A DNA stretch of 64,000 bases, taken from an uncultured Gammaproteobacteria bacterium (GTDB lineage Bacteria > Pseudomonadota > Gammaproteobacteria > Steroidobacterales > UBA11654). Both the position numbers and the translations under genes were made by a program. The notes under the pieces were generated by a model. It made no database searches. It saw only the letters and a list, made by a program, of their open reading frames with translations, and had not been told where the DNA came from. Positions 1-9,250 of this stretch are shown piece after piece. Where the stretch lies: the NCBI GenBank assembly GCA_937801655.1, contig CALMWC010000011.1:1-64000 (forward strand), read 5' to 3'. Position 1 is the first letter of the stretch. The number at the start of each line of letters is the position of its first letter.

Positions 1-574
1 AATTTTCTGTTATCAAAACCCCAGGACTAATAAAACCAATAACAATATTTGTATTTTTATTCTCTGCAATTAAATACTTGGTCATAATATTAATGCTTGC
101 TTTAGTAGAGCTATAAACTCCCATACCTGGCGTAATTCTTTTGCCATCAAAGCTTCCACCAAGCATATTATAGAGTGTACCGCTTCCTTGCTTTCTGAAA
201 CCAGTTATTGCCACTTGGGAGCCAAATAGTGTTCCTAATGAATTGGTATCAATCATACTGTGTATTAAGCTTTCAGGAACTTCATGAATTTTACTTTGAC
301 CTGAGGCATAACCAGCATTATTGATCCAGTAATCGACTGTACCAAATTCACTTTTTGCTAAATCCCATAATGCTTCCACTTGATTCTTGTCAGAAATATC
401 ACACACCTGACCAATAATTCTACCTTCATATTTATTATTCATTTCTTCAGTAACACCAGCAATATCTGCTTGTCTTCGACTTGTGATAACTACATCATGA
501 CCCAGTTTTGCAAATTCATTGGCAAGTCCTCTGCCAACTCCTTTTGTACTTCCTGTAATAACTACGCTAGACAT
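1..574 (-). CDS. Short-chain dehydrogenase/reductase, cut by the window edge
   Basis: Partial gene: about 191 codons are visible and the C-terminus lies beyond the window start. The translation begins MSSVVITGSTKGVGRG, which has the glycine-rich NAD(P)-binding motif of classical SDRs. An NNAG motif follows near residue 88 and a YSSTK catalytic Tyr/Lys motif near residue 155. It is probably a cytoplasmic NAD(P)-dependent oxidoreductase of unknown substrate. It lies 22 bases downstream of a second SDR on the same strand, so the two are likely cotranscribed, perhaps with a role beside the neighbouring beta-oxidation genes. The family is clear; the substrate is not. Confidence 0.8.
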   Translation of the reverse strand, partial: MSSVVITGSTKGVGRGLANEFAKLGHDVVITSRRQADIAGVTEEMNNKYEGRIIGQVCDISDKNQVEALWDLAKSEFGTVDYWINNAGYASGQSKIHEVPESLIHSMIDTNSLGTLFGSQVAITGFRKQGSGTLYNMLGGSFDGKRITPGMGVYSSTKASINIMTKYLIAENKNTNIVIGFISPGVLITEN

Positions 575-596
575 AACTGATCTGTTTTGATTCTTA

Positions 597-1358
597 TTAG
601 AGTCTTTGTGCACCATCTAAATCAATGCATCTTCCAGAATAATAGTCATTCTCAAAAATGAATTCAGCTGCCTTAGCCACTTCATCGGGTTCACCAATCC
701 TACCGAGTGGAATCATCTTAGCCAATCCCTCTAGAACATTTTCTGGCATTGAGGCAACCATTTCAGTATTGATAAATCCCGGAGCAATTGAGTTCACACG
801 GATACCATATTTAGACAATTCTTTTGCCCAAACAACTGCCATTGATTGAACTCCAGCTTTGGTAGCGGAGTAATTTGTTTGCCCAAAATTACCATGCCTT
901 GCTACACTTGAAATATTGATGATTACTCCTTTAGACTCAGATTCTATCATCAGTTGTGCTGCCTCTCTTCCACAAAGAAATACTCCAGTAAGATTAAGAT
1001 CAATCACAGATTGCCATTCTTCAAGCGACATACGCTTAACAAATTCTCCATCTTTAAATTTAACCAACAAGCCATCTCGAGTCATTCCAGCATTATTAAT
1101 CGAACCATGCAGAGGACCAAGTTGAGAGACTATTGCGGTATAAGCTTCACCCACTTCTTCTTCCTTAGTGACATTGGCACTATAGGTCATAACTTCTGCG
1201 CCTTGAGATTCACAAGCTTCAACAGTAGAAGCTATTGATTCTTTATCAAGATCAATCAATCCAAGTTTACATTTATGCGCTGCAAGCCTTTTAGCCATAG
1301 CTGCTCCCAGTCCTCTTGCGGCACCGGTAATAATTATTGTTTTATTTGCAATATCCAT
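597..1358 (-). CDS. FabG-like short-chain dehydrogenase/reductase
   Basis: A 253-residue classical [11 protein letters not shown] cofactor loop near residue 12, NNAG near residue 88, SSV with the catalytic Ser, and YSATK with the catalytic Tyr and Lys. The family reduces 3-oxoacyl or oxidises 3-hydroxyacyl substrates with NAD(P)H. I chose the ATG at 1358 because a GAGGG ribosome site sits just before it; an ATG 24 bases further upstream lacks one. It is divergent from the thiolase at 1506, with which it shares a short regulatory region, so a role in acyl-CoA or hydroxyacyl metabolism is plausible. The exact substrate cannot be told from sequence. Confidence 0.85.
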   Translation of the reverse strand: MDIANKTIIITGAARGLGAAMAKRLAAHKCKLGLIDLDKESIASTVEACESQGAEVMTYSANVTKEEEVGEAYTAIVSQLGPLHGSINNAGMTRDGLLVKFKDGEFVKRMSLEEWQSVIDLNLTGVFLCGREAAQLMIESESKGVIINISSVARHGNFGQTNYSATKAGVQSMAVVWAKELSKYGIRVNSIAPGFINTEMVASMPENVLEGLAKMIPLGRIGEPDEVAKAAEFIFENDYYSGRCIDLDGAQRL

Positions 1359-1460
1359 ATTATCCCTCTGTTTAGAATTCATAAAATATGAATTGTAACC
1401 GATATAAATCTATTTTTTTATATCTATAATTAATTTTTAACTTAAAAACAAATTATAACT

Positions 1461-1490
1461 TTGGTAATATATCATCCAGAATATTACCAA
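1461..1490. promoter_or_regulatory. Perfect inverted repeat upstream of the thiolase operon
   Basis: TTGGTAATAT at 1461-1470 is exactly complementary, in reverse, to ATATTACCAA at 1481-1490, with 10 bases between. The right arm ends just before the GAGAGGG ribosome site (1492-1498 region) of the thiolase gene and lies in the divergent gap to the SDR at 1358. It could be an operator for a dimeric repressor, or an mRNA hairpin near the ribosome site. The arms are 20 bases apart start to start, about two helical turns, which suits a protein dimer. No regulator is identified. Confidence 0.55.
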
Positions 1491-1505
1491 ATGAGAGGGT
1501 GCAAT

Positions 1506-2717
1506 ATGACGGACGCATATATTTTTGATCATGTAAGGACGCCAAGAGGCAAAGGAAAAAGTGATGGCTCATTGCATGAAGTCACTCCTATAGAACTTGT
1601 CACACAAGTTTTAAAATCTTTAAAAAATAGAAATAATTTAGACACCAGTCGGATTGATGATGTCATTATGGGTGTGGTGGGCAGCCAAGGTGAGCAAGCT
1701 TCAAATCCTGCTAGAGTGGGAGCCATAAATGCCGGTTATGATGAAAAGGCAGCTGGTAAACAACTTAATAGATTCTGTGCTTCAGGTCTGGAAGCAGTGA
1801 ACTCAGCTGCAGCTCAAATTATGTCTGGAATGTCAGATCTTTGCATTGGCGGGGGACTGGAATCTATGTCCAGAGTCCCTATGAATTCTGTTGGCGGTGC
1901 GCTTGGAGTCGACCCACAAGTCGCTTATGGAAACTATATAGTTCCTCAAGGGATTAGTGCTGATCTTATTGCTACAAAGTATGGTTTTAATCGTGATGAT
2001 GTTGATTCTTATGCTGTTGAGAGTCAAAAAAGAGCATCCAATGCTCGAGATAAGGGATATTTCAATAACTCAATCGTTCCAGTGGTAGATCTGCATGGCG
2101 AAGTACTATTAGATCATGATGAAGCAATTCGAAGTGGCACAACCATGGAGGATTTAGCAAAACTAAAACCCTCTTTTTCAGACTTAGGGACCACCTATGG
2201 TTTTGATTCTGTGGCCATACAAAGATACCCAGAGGTCGAGAGAATGGAGCATATTCATCACGCAGGAAATTCAAGTGTAATAGTTGATGGATCTTCAGTT
2301 GTTCTTATAGGAACAAAAGAAGTGGGTAAAGAGCTGGGATTAAAGCCAAGAGCAAGAATTGTTGGATTTTCTTCCACTGGAACTGAGCCCACGATCATGT
2401 TGACAGGACCTGGACCTTCTGCAAAGAAAGTTCTGAAAAGATGCGGTATGACAAAGAATGATATTGATCTTTTTGAACTCAATGAAGCTTTTGCAGTTGT
2501 GGTACTTCGTTATATGCAAGAGATGGATATTTCACACGATCAAATTAATGTGAATGGAGGAGCTATAGCTATGGGTCATCCCTTGGGTGCTACTGGTGCC
2601 ATGGTCTTGGGAACAATGCTTGATGAAATGGAGAGACAAGACCTGAATACTGGATTGGTTAATTTATGCATCGGTGGTGGAATGGGAACCTCAACCATCA
2701 TTGAACGTTGTAATTGA
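1506..2717 (+). CDS. Acetyl-CoA C-acyltransferase (thiolase)
   Basis: A 403-residue thiolase, the usual family length. The nucleophile Cys91 sits in NRFCASG, GGGLESMS follows, and the C-terminal half has NEAFA, GGAIAMGHPLGATG (catalytic His) and CIGGGMGTST (second Cys). It would cleave 3-ketoacyl-CoA with CoA, or condense acetyl-CoA in reverse. The ATG at 1506 has a good GAGAGGG ribosome site; an in-frame start at 1461 would fall inside the inverted repeat and add a non-family N-terminus. A fused hydratase/dehydrogenase follows after 27 bases, so together they cover the last three steps of beta-oxidation. Whether it is FadA- or FadI-type, or a biosynthetic thiolase, is not settled. Confidence 0.92.
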   Translation: MTDAYIFDHVRTPRGKGKSDGSLHEVTPIELVTQVLKSLKNRNNLDTSRIDDVIMGVVGSQGEQASNPARVGAINAGYDEKAAGKQLNRFCASGLEAVNSAAAQIMSGMSDLCIGGGLESMSRVPMNSVGGALGVDPQVAYGNYIVPQGISADLIATKYGFNRDDVDSYAVESQKRASNARDKGYFNNSIVPVVDLHGEVLLDHDEAIRSGTTMEDLAKLKPSFSDLGTTYGFDSVAIQRYPEVERMEHIHHAGNSSVIVDGSSVVLIGTKEVGKELGLKPRARIVGFSSTGTEPTIMLTGPGPSAKKVLKRCGMTKNDIDLFELNEAFAVVVLRYMQEMDISHDQINVNGGAIAMGHPLGATGAMVLGTMLDEMERQDLNTGLVNLCIGGGMGTSTIIERCN

Positions 2718-2744
2718 GTTGCGGCAGGTAAACAAGGAAAACTA

Positions 2745-4886
2745 ATGAGTGAAAATATAAAAATAAATATTGATTCAGATGGCATCGCTATTCTAGAAAT
2801 GGATGTTCAAGACAGACCCATGAATGTGATTACATCTGATTTTGCTAAAGAATTGGGTGAGCGTGTTGAGCAAGTCATCAATGATGAAAGTATTATTGGT
2901 GCCATCATCACTTCATCAAAAAATGATTTTATGGCTGGAGCTGATCTTAAATCCATGTTGCCATCCCTAATGAAGCTTACTAACGCTTCAGAGATGGTAG
3001 ATGCAGTTGTGAAAAGCAATGGTGTTTCAAGAAATATTGAAACTAGCGGTAAACCTTTTGTTGCTGCCATCAATGGCACTGCCCTAGGCGGTGGTCTGGA
3101 GATTTGTTTGGCTTGTCATCATCGTATTGCCATAGATAGACCCGATGCTGTTTTGGGGTTACCCGAAGTTTTAGTAGGTTTATTGCCTGGAGGCGGAGGC
3201 ACTCAAAGACTTCCAAGAATGATAGGAGTTCAAAATGCATTGGAACTTATGACTCAAGGAAAACACATTAAGCCAGCAGTCGCTAAATCGATGGGCATTG
3301 TTGATGAGCTCTCCTCAAAAGAAGATCTCATTAGTAAAGCCAAGCAATGGATTATTGATGTCGGAGATCCGGTTAAGCCATGGGATAAAAAAGGATTTAA
3401 AATACCAGGAGGATTTGATCCAAATACAACATCAACCATTCAGGTATTCTCCATTGTTAATGCAATGGTGGCTAAAAATACCAATCATAATTATCCCGCA
3501 CCCATATCAATCGTATCCTCTGTTTATGAAGGCTGTCAGGTTCCAATTGATACAGGCTTAAGAATAGAATCTAAATATTTTGTGAAACTACTTCGTGATC
3601 CAGTTGCGGGAAATATGATAAGAAGTTTATTTATTAATAAGCAGTCTGCAGATAAATTAAGAGCAAGACCAAAAGGTATTGAGAAATCCAAAGTGACTAA
3701 TTTAGGAATGCTTGGAGCAGGCATGATGGGTTCGGGTATAGCATTAGTCAGTGCTCAGGCTGGAATCAATGTGGTTCTTTTGGACTCAACCATAGAGAGT
3801 GCAACTAAAGGTAAGGCATATACTGAAAAGTATTTAGAAAAAAGTATTTCGTTGAAGAAAATGACATCAGAAAAAGCAAAAGCAATCATTGACCGGATTC
3901 ATGTAACCACTGATTACAATGATCTAAAAGATTGCGATCTTATTATTGAGGCAGTATTTGAGAATAGAGAAATTAAGGCTGATGTCACTGAGAAGACTGA
4001 AAAAGTAATAGCGGATTCAGTTATTTTCGCCTCGAATACCTCAACTTTGCCAATCACGGGGCTTGCTGAAGCATCAAGCAGACCTAAGAGTTTTATCGGT
4101 ATGCATTTTTTCTCCCCAGTAGAGAGGATGCCTCTAGTAGAAATTATTATGGGAGAGGAGTCTTCAGATGAAGCTTTGGCTAAATCACTCGATTACATAC
4201 AACAAATCAGAAAGACACCAATGGTTATTAACGACAGTCGAGGATTCTTTACATCAAGAGTTTTTAGTCAGGCCTGCAACGAAGCTAATGAAATGTTAAG
4301 AGAAGGTGTACTGCCTGCATTGATTGAAAATGCTGCTAGGCAAGCAGGCTATCCAGTTGGTCCTTTAGCCGTACAGGATGAGACCAGCATAGAGTTAGGC
4401 CATAAGATTCATGTTCAAACTATTGAAGACATTGGAGATGAGTACAAACCTCAATCAGCGGTAGATGTTGCAGAAAAAATGTATGAACTTGGAAGGCTGG
4501 GCAAGAAATATCGAAAAGGTTTTTATGAGTATCCGGAAGACGGACCAAAAAAAATATGGTCAGGGTTAGCAGAAGCATTTCCAGTATCTGAAACACAGCC
4601 TGATCTTCAGTTAATTAAAGATAGGCTGATGACAATCCAATCATTGGATGCGTATCGATGTCTCGAAGAAAATGTATTGACCTCTCCAGATGATGGAGAC
4701 ATCGGTTCTATATTTGGTTGGGGCTTTCCACCATGGTCAGGAGGTGTTTTTTCTTATATTGATACTATAGGCATTAAAGTATTTGTAGAAAGATGTGATG
4801 ATTTTCATAAACGATTTGGTGAACGATTTAAGGTTCCAGATAGCCTCAGAGAACGTGCCAATAAGAATGAGTCTTTTTATTCCTAG
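2745..4886 (+). CDS. Fused enoyl-CoA hydratase / 3-hydroxyacyl-CoA dehydrogenase
   Basis: 713 residues, the size of FadB/FadJ alpha subunits. Residues about 1-200 are a crotonase domain with the oxyanion-hole segments AGADLKSM and NGTALGGGLE and the catalytic region GLPEVLVGLLPGGGGTQRLPR. Residues about 315-500 form an NAD-binding domain starting LGAGMMGSGIAL, with the catalytic His in GMHFFSPVERMPLVEII. The rest is the hydroxyacyl-CoA dehydrogenase C-terminal repeat. It hydrates enoyl-CoA and oxidises the 3-hydroxyacyl-CoA for the thiolase encoded just upstream. That thiolase-first order differs from the fadBA order of Escherichia coli. The gene is intact. Confidence 0.92.
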   Translation: MSENIKINIDSDGIAILEMDVQDRPMNVITSDFAKELGERVEQVINDESIIGAIITSSKNDFMAGADLKSMLPSLMKLTNASEMVDAVVKSNGVSRNIETSGKPFVAAINGTALGGGLEICLACHHRIAIDRPDAVLGLPEVLVGLLPGGGGTQRLPRMIGVQNALELMTQGKHIKPAVAKSMGIVDELSSKEDLISKAKQWIIDVGDPVKPWDKKGFKIPGGFDPNTTSTIQVFSIVNAMVAKNTNHNYPAPISIVSSVYEGCQVPIDTGLRIESKYFVKLLRDPVAGNMIRSLFINKQSADKLRARPKGIEKSKVTNLGMLGAGMMGSGIALVSAQAGINVVLLDSTIESATKGKAYTEKYLEKSISLKKMTSEKAKAIIDRIHVTTDYNDLKDCDLIIEAVFENREIKADVTEKTEKVIADSVIFASNTSTLPITGLAEASSRPKSFIGMHFFSPVERMPLVEIIMGEESSDEALAKSLDYIQQIRKTPMVINDSRGFFTSRVFSQACNEANEMLREGVLPALIENAARQAGYPVGPLAVQDETSIELGHKIHVQTIEDIGDEYKPQSAVDVAEKMYELGRLGKKYRKGFYEYPEDGPKKIWSGLAEAFPVSETQPDLQLIKDRLMTIQSLDAYRCLEENVLTSPDDGDIGSIFGWGFPPWSGGVFSYIDTIGIKVFVERCDDFHKRFGERFKVPDSLRERANKNESFYS

Positions 4887-4887
4887 A

Positions 4888-4933
4888 AAGAATTTGTTAG
4901 TAGAAAAAATCTTTTTTAGATTCTTGTTTTTTT
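4888..4933 (+). terminator. Possible weak intrinsic terminator after the beta-oxidation pair
   Basis: AAGAAT at 4888-4893 can pair with ATTCTT at 4920-4925, followed by G and a run of seven T. The loop is long and A/T-rich, so the hairpin would be weak, and chance matches are common in DNA this AT-rich. Its place between two operons makes it worth noting, no more. Confidence 0.28.
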
Positions 4934-4991
4934 CAGTAAAACATATAATCTATATTTCTTAATACTACTTATTAACTCAAAGGGGAAAAAG

Positions 4992-5333
4992 ATGTCTAGT
5001 AATATGGGCGGATCTTCTAAAGATAAGGTCACAAATACAGGTAAACCTCTCGGCTCGATCAAACATGCTCAATCCAAAGCAGTAAAAAGCTGGATCAAAA
5101 ATGAGCTGAAACAACAAACAACACGATTCAAAAAGATTTTAGAGCATATGGATGAAATTGCTCCAAAAAGAGATAAATGGATTGCTAATTTTCTTGAAAC
5201 AATAACAACTCGTGGAACAAATATTGATGGCGATCTTCGAAATGTTGTTGCCAAAGAGGACTTACCTAAAAAACCAAAAAGAAAGTTCAGAGTAACTTAT
5301 GAATCAAAAGATCTTAAAGGATTCAAACACTAA
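4992..5333 (+). CDS. Small basic protein of unknown function
   Basis: 113 residues and I do not recognise the family. It is lysine-rich, has no signal peptide or membrane segment, and reads as mostly helical in residues about 25-75 with a basic C-terminal tail (KKPKRKFR). A strong AAAGGGG ribosome site precedes the ATG, which supports real translation. It lies 18 bases upstream of a bicupin and a CoA-transferase in the same direction, so it is probably the first gene of that operon. A nucleic-acid-binding or accessory-subunit role is possible on charge alone, but I would not assign one. Confidence 0.7.
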   Translation: MSSNMGGSSKDKVTNTGKPLGSIKHAQSKAVKSWIKNELKQQTTRFKKILEHMDEIAPKRDKWIANFLETITTRGTNIDGDLRNVVAKEDLPKKPKRKFRVTYESKDLKGFKH

Positions 5334-5351
5334 AAAAAGGAAGAATGAATT

Positions 5352-6248
5352 ATGCCTAGACCACACATAGAACCATATGACGAAAGGCCAGCACCTTTCA
5401 AAAGAATGACTTTGCCAGGGTTTGGTAAAGGAATGCATTATAAAGTTTTAAGCATGGATACTGAAACAGGTGCATGCTCATTAAAAGTTAAATTTGAAAG
5501 TGGGTATAAATTACCCCCAGGCATGAGTTATGCAGAGCTAGAAATGTTTGTTGTTTCGGGTTCTATCACTTATGGCGATACTACTTATGGAGATGGTTAC
5601 TATTTCTTGATTCCACCTGGAGTCAGTATGCCAGAAATGAGAGTGAAGAAAGGCGCTGTGGTGATAATGTTTTATAATTATGGTGAACCAAGCTTTATTC
5701 CTTCAGACGAAGACCATCCATTGGCTGAAAGGTATAGATTGTCAATCGTTGACTCAATGAAGGATATTAATTGGATGCCAGGGAACAGGATTGTGCCTTC
5801 AGTAGCATCTGGATGCATGTTGAAACCACTGAAGTATGATCCTGATACTGAAGCGCATACATTTCTTTACTGCATGACACCAGGATTCAGTCAAGATAAT
5901 ATTTCTTATCACGATTGTTGTGAGGAGTCTTATCATATTTGGGGAACTTCTTGGATGATGCAATTTGGTGATCTTCCAACAGGAGGCTATTTTTGGAGAC
6001 CTCCATATATTAATCATGGCGCATTCGCCAGCAAAAATGGGATTATTGCGATAGGCAGAACGGATGCTCATCTGCACAACTATTTTCATCATAATCCTTG
6101 GACAACGCCTAAGGAAAATGCTGATAGAGCGTCTGCAAGATTGAGAAGATTGAGACCCTCTTTATATGAATGGACTAGATCACCAGATGGACATAATCAT
6201 TTCACTGACTTTGAGTATCCTCACTATCATGATCATGATCATGACTAA
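5352..6248 (+). CDS. Bicupin-fold protein with His/Asp-rich tail
   Basis: 298 residues with two cupin-like halves. The first (about 45-125) has ELEMFVVSGSITYGD and a GDGYYFLIPPG turn. The second (about 160-260) has HDCCEESYHIWG, a spaced His/Glu/His set able to bind a metal, then PPYINHGAF. It resembles ChrR-type or DUF4437-type cupins, but I cannot fix the family. The C-terminus is rich in His and Asp (HYHDHDHD), encoded partly by a six-base tandem repeat. No signal peptide is seen. It sits between a small unknown gene and a CaiB-type CoA-transferase, suggesting a metal-dependent step (isomerase or dioxygenase type) in one small pathway; that is inference. Confidence 0.7.
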   Translation: MPRPHIEPYDERPAPFKRMTLPGFGKGMHYKVLSMDTETGACSLKVKFESGYKLPPGMSYAELEMFVVSGSITYGDTTYGDGYYFLIPPGVSMPEMRVKKGAVVIMFYNYGEPSFIPSDEDHPLAERYRLSIVDSMKDINWMPGNRIVPSVASGCMLKPLKYDPDTEAHTFLYCMTPGFSQDNISYHDCCEESYHIWGTSWMMQFGDLPTGGYFWRPPYINHGAFASKNGIIAIGRTDAHLHNYFHHNPWTTPKENADRASARLRRLRPSLYEWTRSPDGHNHFTDFEYPHYHDHDHD

Positions 6249-6291
6249 ATGAAAAACTGCTAAAGGTTTTATCCTATAAGCAAATGAAAAA

Positions 6292-7488
6292 ATGTCTGGA
6301 CCATTAGAAGGAGTTAAAATACTCGAATTAACCAGTGTCGTACTGGGGCCTTGGGCTGCTCAAATTATGGGTGATATGGGTGCAGAAATCATTAAAGTTG
6401 AGGCACCTTTTGGTGATAGCAACCGTCAATTAGGTGCTTATAGAAATAAAGGCATGGCAGCACTTTATTTATCTAATAATAGAAATAAAAGAAGTTTGGT
6501 TTTAGATTTAAAGCAAGAATCAGCGAGGAATGCTTTACTAGAAATCATCAAAGATTGTGATATTTTCTTACACAATAATAGACCCCAAGTGATGACTAAA
6601 CTTAGATTGGAGTATGATGACTTAAAAGCAGTTAATCCAAGTATTGTTTATTGCGGTACTTATGGGTATAGCAAGCATGGACCTTATGGTAAGAAAGGTG
6701 CTTTGGATGATTCAATACAAGGAGCCAGTGGCATTGCAAGTCTGAATGAACTGGTACTGGGCGAACCTAAATACTTGCCAACAGTTATTGCAGATAAAAC
6801 AACCGCTATTACTGTTGTCTATTCTATTTTAGCAGCACTTTTCTACAAAGAAAGAACAGGTGAAGGGCAAGAAATTGAAGTTCCTATGTTTGAAACTATG
6901 GTTAACTTTACTATGGCGGAGCATCTTTGGGGCGAGGTTTTTGAACCACCTCTAGCTAAGGCAGGCTATACAAGGTTAATGTCTCATCATAGAAAGCCAT
7001 ACAAAACTAAAGATGGATATATTTCTGTTTTACCTTACATGAATAATCATTGGAAAATATTTTGTGAAAAGGCAGACAGGCATGATTTGATTGATGATGA
7101 GCGTTTTAAGGATCTTTCATCCAGAGTAACTAATATTGATGATACATATTCTGAGACAGGGAAGATTCTAGCAACTAAAACCACTAAGGAATGGCTTGAT
7201 ATCCTAGAAGAAACAAAAGTACCAGCAATTGAAGTTAATTCACTCGATGATCTTTTCACTGATCCTCATTTAGATGCAGTAGATTTCTGGAAAGAAGTAG
7301 AGCATCCAAGCGAAGGAAAACTCAAAATGCCAGGTTTTCCTGCTCGATTTTCGAAAACACCCGCTAGCATAAGGAAACATGCTCCTAAACTAGGAGAACA
7401 CAGTCTAGATATTCTTGAAGAAGCCGGTATAGATAAAAAAACAATCAGTGAGATGATTGATTCAAAGGCTACATTAGTATCAGATTAG
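6292..7488 (+). CDS. CaiB/BaiF (family III) CoA-transferase
   Basis: 398 residues, normal for family III CoA-transferases, which move CoA between carboxylic acids through an aspartyl-CoA intermediate. The N-terminus has the hallmark GVKILELTSVVLGPWAAQIM, then MGAEIIKVEAP, NRNKRSLVLDLK and the Asp-containing GALDDSIQGASG near residue 145, the expected place of the catalytic Asp. It ends the little operon begun at 4992. The acid it activates cannot be told. Its stop overlaps the stop of the convergent peroxiredoxin gene by four bases. Confidence 0.9.
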   Translation: MSGPLEGVKILELTSVVLGPWAAQIMGDMGAEIIKVEAPFGDSNRQLGAYRNKGMAALYLSNNRNKRSLVLDLKQESARNALLEIIKDCDIFLHNNRPQVMTKLRLEYDDLKAVNPSIVYCGTYGYSKHGPYGKKGALDDSIQGASGIASLNELVLGEPKYLPTVIADKTTAITVVYSILAALFYKERTGEGQEIEVPMFETMVNFTMAEHLWGEVFEPPLAKAGYTRLMSHHRKPYKTKDGYISVLPYMNNHWKIFCEKADRHDLIDDERFKDLSSRVTNIDDTYSETGKILATKTTKEWLDILEETKVPAIEVNSLDDLFTDPHLDAVDFWKEVEHPSEGKLKMPGFPARFSKTPASIRKHAPKLGEHSLDILEEAGIDKKTISEMIDSKATLVSD

Positions 7489-8024
7489 CTTTGTAGGCTT
7501 TTTAATTCATCAATGACTTCTTGAGTATGTGAGTCAGGATTTACATTTTTATAATGCTTAACCACTGTTCCCTCAGGATCAATGATAAAAGATTCTCTTT
7601 TAGCTATAGTCATCATCATGAAAGTTCCCATAACTCCATATTCTTCAGCACATTCTTTTGTTACATCTGCAAGAATGGGATAAGGCAGACTATATTTCTC
7701 ACTAAATTCTTTATGAGAGCTAACATCATCAAGGCTTACACCTAATATTTGGGTATCCAATCCCTTGAATTCAAAAATGTTGTCCCTAAAACTGCACGCC
7801 TCTGTGGTACAACCAGGTGTATCATCTTTTGGGTAGAAGAATAAAACAACCCACTGACCTCTATAATCTTTGAGTGTATGCCATTTTCCATTTTGGTCTT
7901 GTAAATTAAAATTTGGAGCCACTTGACCTATATTTATCTCTTCATTGGCCTGAGACTGGTTTGTGAATGAGAAGGCCAATAAAAATATTGGAATAATAAG
8001 AAAGAATTTTATTTTTTGAATCAT
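7485..8024 (-). CDS. Exported thioredoxin-dependent peroxiredoxin (BCP/PrxQ type)
   Basis: 179 residues from the ATG at 8024, chosen because AAGGTG lies at proper spacing before it; an in-frame GTG nine bases earlier is less likely. Residues about 1-27 form a signal peptide (hydrophobic core, then SQA-N), so the enzyme should be periplasmic, unlike the usual cytoplasmic BCP. The thioredoxin-fold part has FFYPKDDTPGCTTEACSFRD with the peroxidatic Cys72 and a second Cys77 placed as in PrxQ. It would reduce hydroperoxides. Divergent from the patatin gene and convergent with the CoA-transferase. Confidence 0.88.
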   Translation of the reverse strand: MIQKIKFFLIIPIFLLAFSFTNQSQANEEINIGQVAPNFNLQDQNGKWHTLKDYRGQWVVLFFYPKDDTPGCTTEACSFRDNIFEFKGLDTQILGVSLDDVSSHKEFSEKYSLPYPILADVTKECAEEYGVMGTFMMMTIAKRESFIIDPEGTVVKHYKNVNPDSHTQEVIDELKSLQS

Positions 8025-8098
8025 TGGTTTCACCTTAAAAAAAACATAAACTAATTTATTAATAAAGATTTAACAGTTTACAACTTTAGTTATTAATT

Positions 8099-9250
8099 AT
8101 GGATAATATATTCGAAAATAAATTGGGATTGGTTTTGCCTGGAGGAGGAGCAAGAGGTGCTTATCAGGTAGGAGTATTAAAAGCCATTAGTGAAATTTTA
8201 CCTGATTCCAGTAAAAACCCTTTTCCAATAATGAGCGGAACCTCAGTTGGGGCTATTAATGCTGCATTATTAGCAGCTGAATCAGACTCTTTTAATAATG
8301 GGGTGATAAAGCTAAATGATATTTGGGGTAGTTTTAGCTCCGACAGGATCTATAAAACAAATCCTATGAGTTTATTTTTAAATAGTCTTCATTGGCTATT
8401 AACTTTAATTACTGCAGGTATTTTAGTTAAAAATCCTAAATCACTTCTCAATAATGATCCATTAGAGAAAATGCTTAAGGAAACCCTCGATTTTGAAGGG
8501 ATTCAATTGAATATAGATAAAAAAAATATTGAAGCCATTGCAGTGACTTGTGCAAGCTATAGCAGAAGGAGCACTTCAACATTTGTTCAATCTAATAATT
8601 CAAATCTGATATGGAAGAAATTTCATCGTGAAGGAAAGAATGCAGTTATTAATATTTCACATCTTATGGCAAGTGTGGCATTACCTCTTATTTTTCCAGC
8701 AAAAATAATAGAGCATCAATATTTTGGTGATGGTGCAATGAGGCAAGCAACTCCATTGTCACCAGCAATTAGATTGGGTGCAAATAAGCTTTTAATTATC
8801 ACAACAAATGAAAGTCATCGAGATATAAAACCTAAACATAAGCAACCCATACATCCTTCGATTGCCGAAATTGGTGGTTATATGCTTGACGCATTATTTT
8901 CTGATGGTCTTTATTCTGATTTAGAGCGATTAGATAGGATCAATCAAATTGTAGACAATAATGATTCAAGTGTAAAAACTAATAATAAGAAAATGAAAAA
9001 GATTGATTATTTAGTAATTTCACCATCAAAGAGCATCAATGAAATAGCACAAAATCACTATCATCAGATGCCTTTATCTATTAGGTTAATCTTGAGAGGG
9101 CTCGGTGTTAAGAATAATAGAAATTCTGATTTAGTTAGTTTTTTATTATTTGAGTCTTTATTTACTAAATCATTAATAGAGTTGGGTTATGAAGATGGAA
9201 TGACTCTTAAAAATGAGATACTAGATTTGACACAGGTGAATGAGTCTTAA
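8099..9250 (+). CDS. Patatin-like phospholipase
   Basis: 383 residues. The N-terminus has LVLPGGGARGAYQVGVL (oxyanion glycines), the nucleophile elbow GTSVG with Ser49, and a DGA motif (FGDGAMRQATPL) supplying the Asp of the Ser-Asp dyad. The family cleaves acyl ester bonds of lipids. There is no signal peptide; a hydrophobic stretch at about residues 96-115 may associate with membrane. Residues 235-335 match no motif I know. Its last codons overlap the stop of the mgtE remnant on the other strand, sharing TTAA. Confidence 0.88.
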   Translation: MDNIFENKLGLVLPGGGARGAYQVGVLKAISEILPDSSKNPFPIMSGTSVGAINAALLAAESDSFNNGVIKLNDIWGSFSSDRIYKTNPMSLFLNSLHWLLTLITAGILVKNPKSLLNNDPLEKMLKETLDFEGIQLNIDKKNIEAIAVTCASYSRRSTSTFVQSNNSNLIWKKFHREGKNAVINISHLMASVALPLIFPAKIIEHQYFGDGAMRQATPLSPAIRLGANKLLIITTNESHRDIKPKHKQPIHPSIAEIGGYMLDALFSDGLYSDLERLDRINQIVDNNDSSVKTNNKKMKKIDYLVISPSKSINEIAQNHYHQMPLSIRLILRGLGVKNNRNSDLVSFLLFESLFTKSLIELGYEDGMTLKNEILDLTQVNES

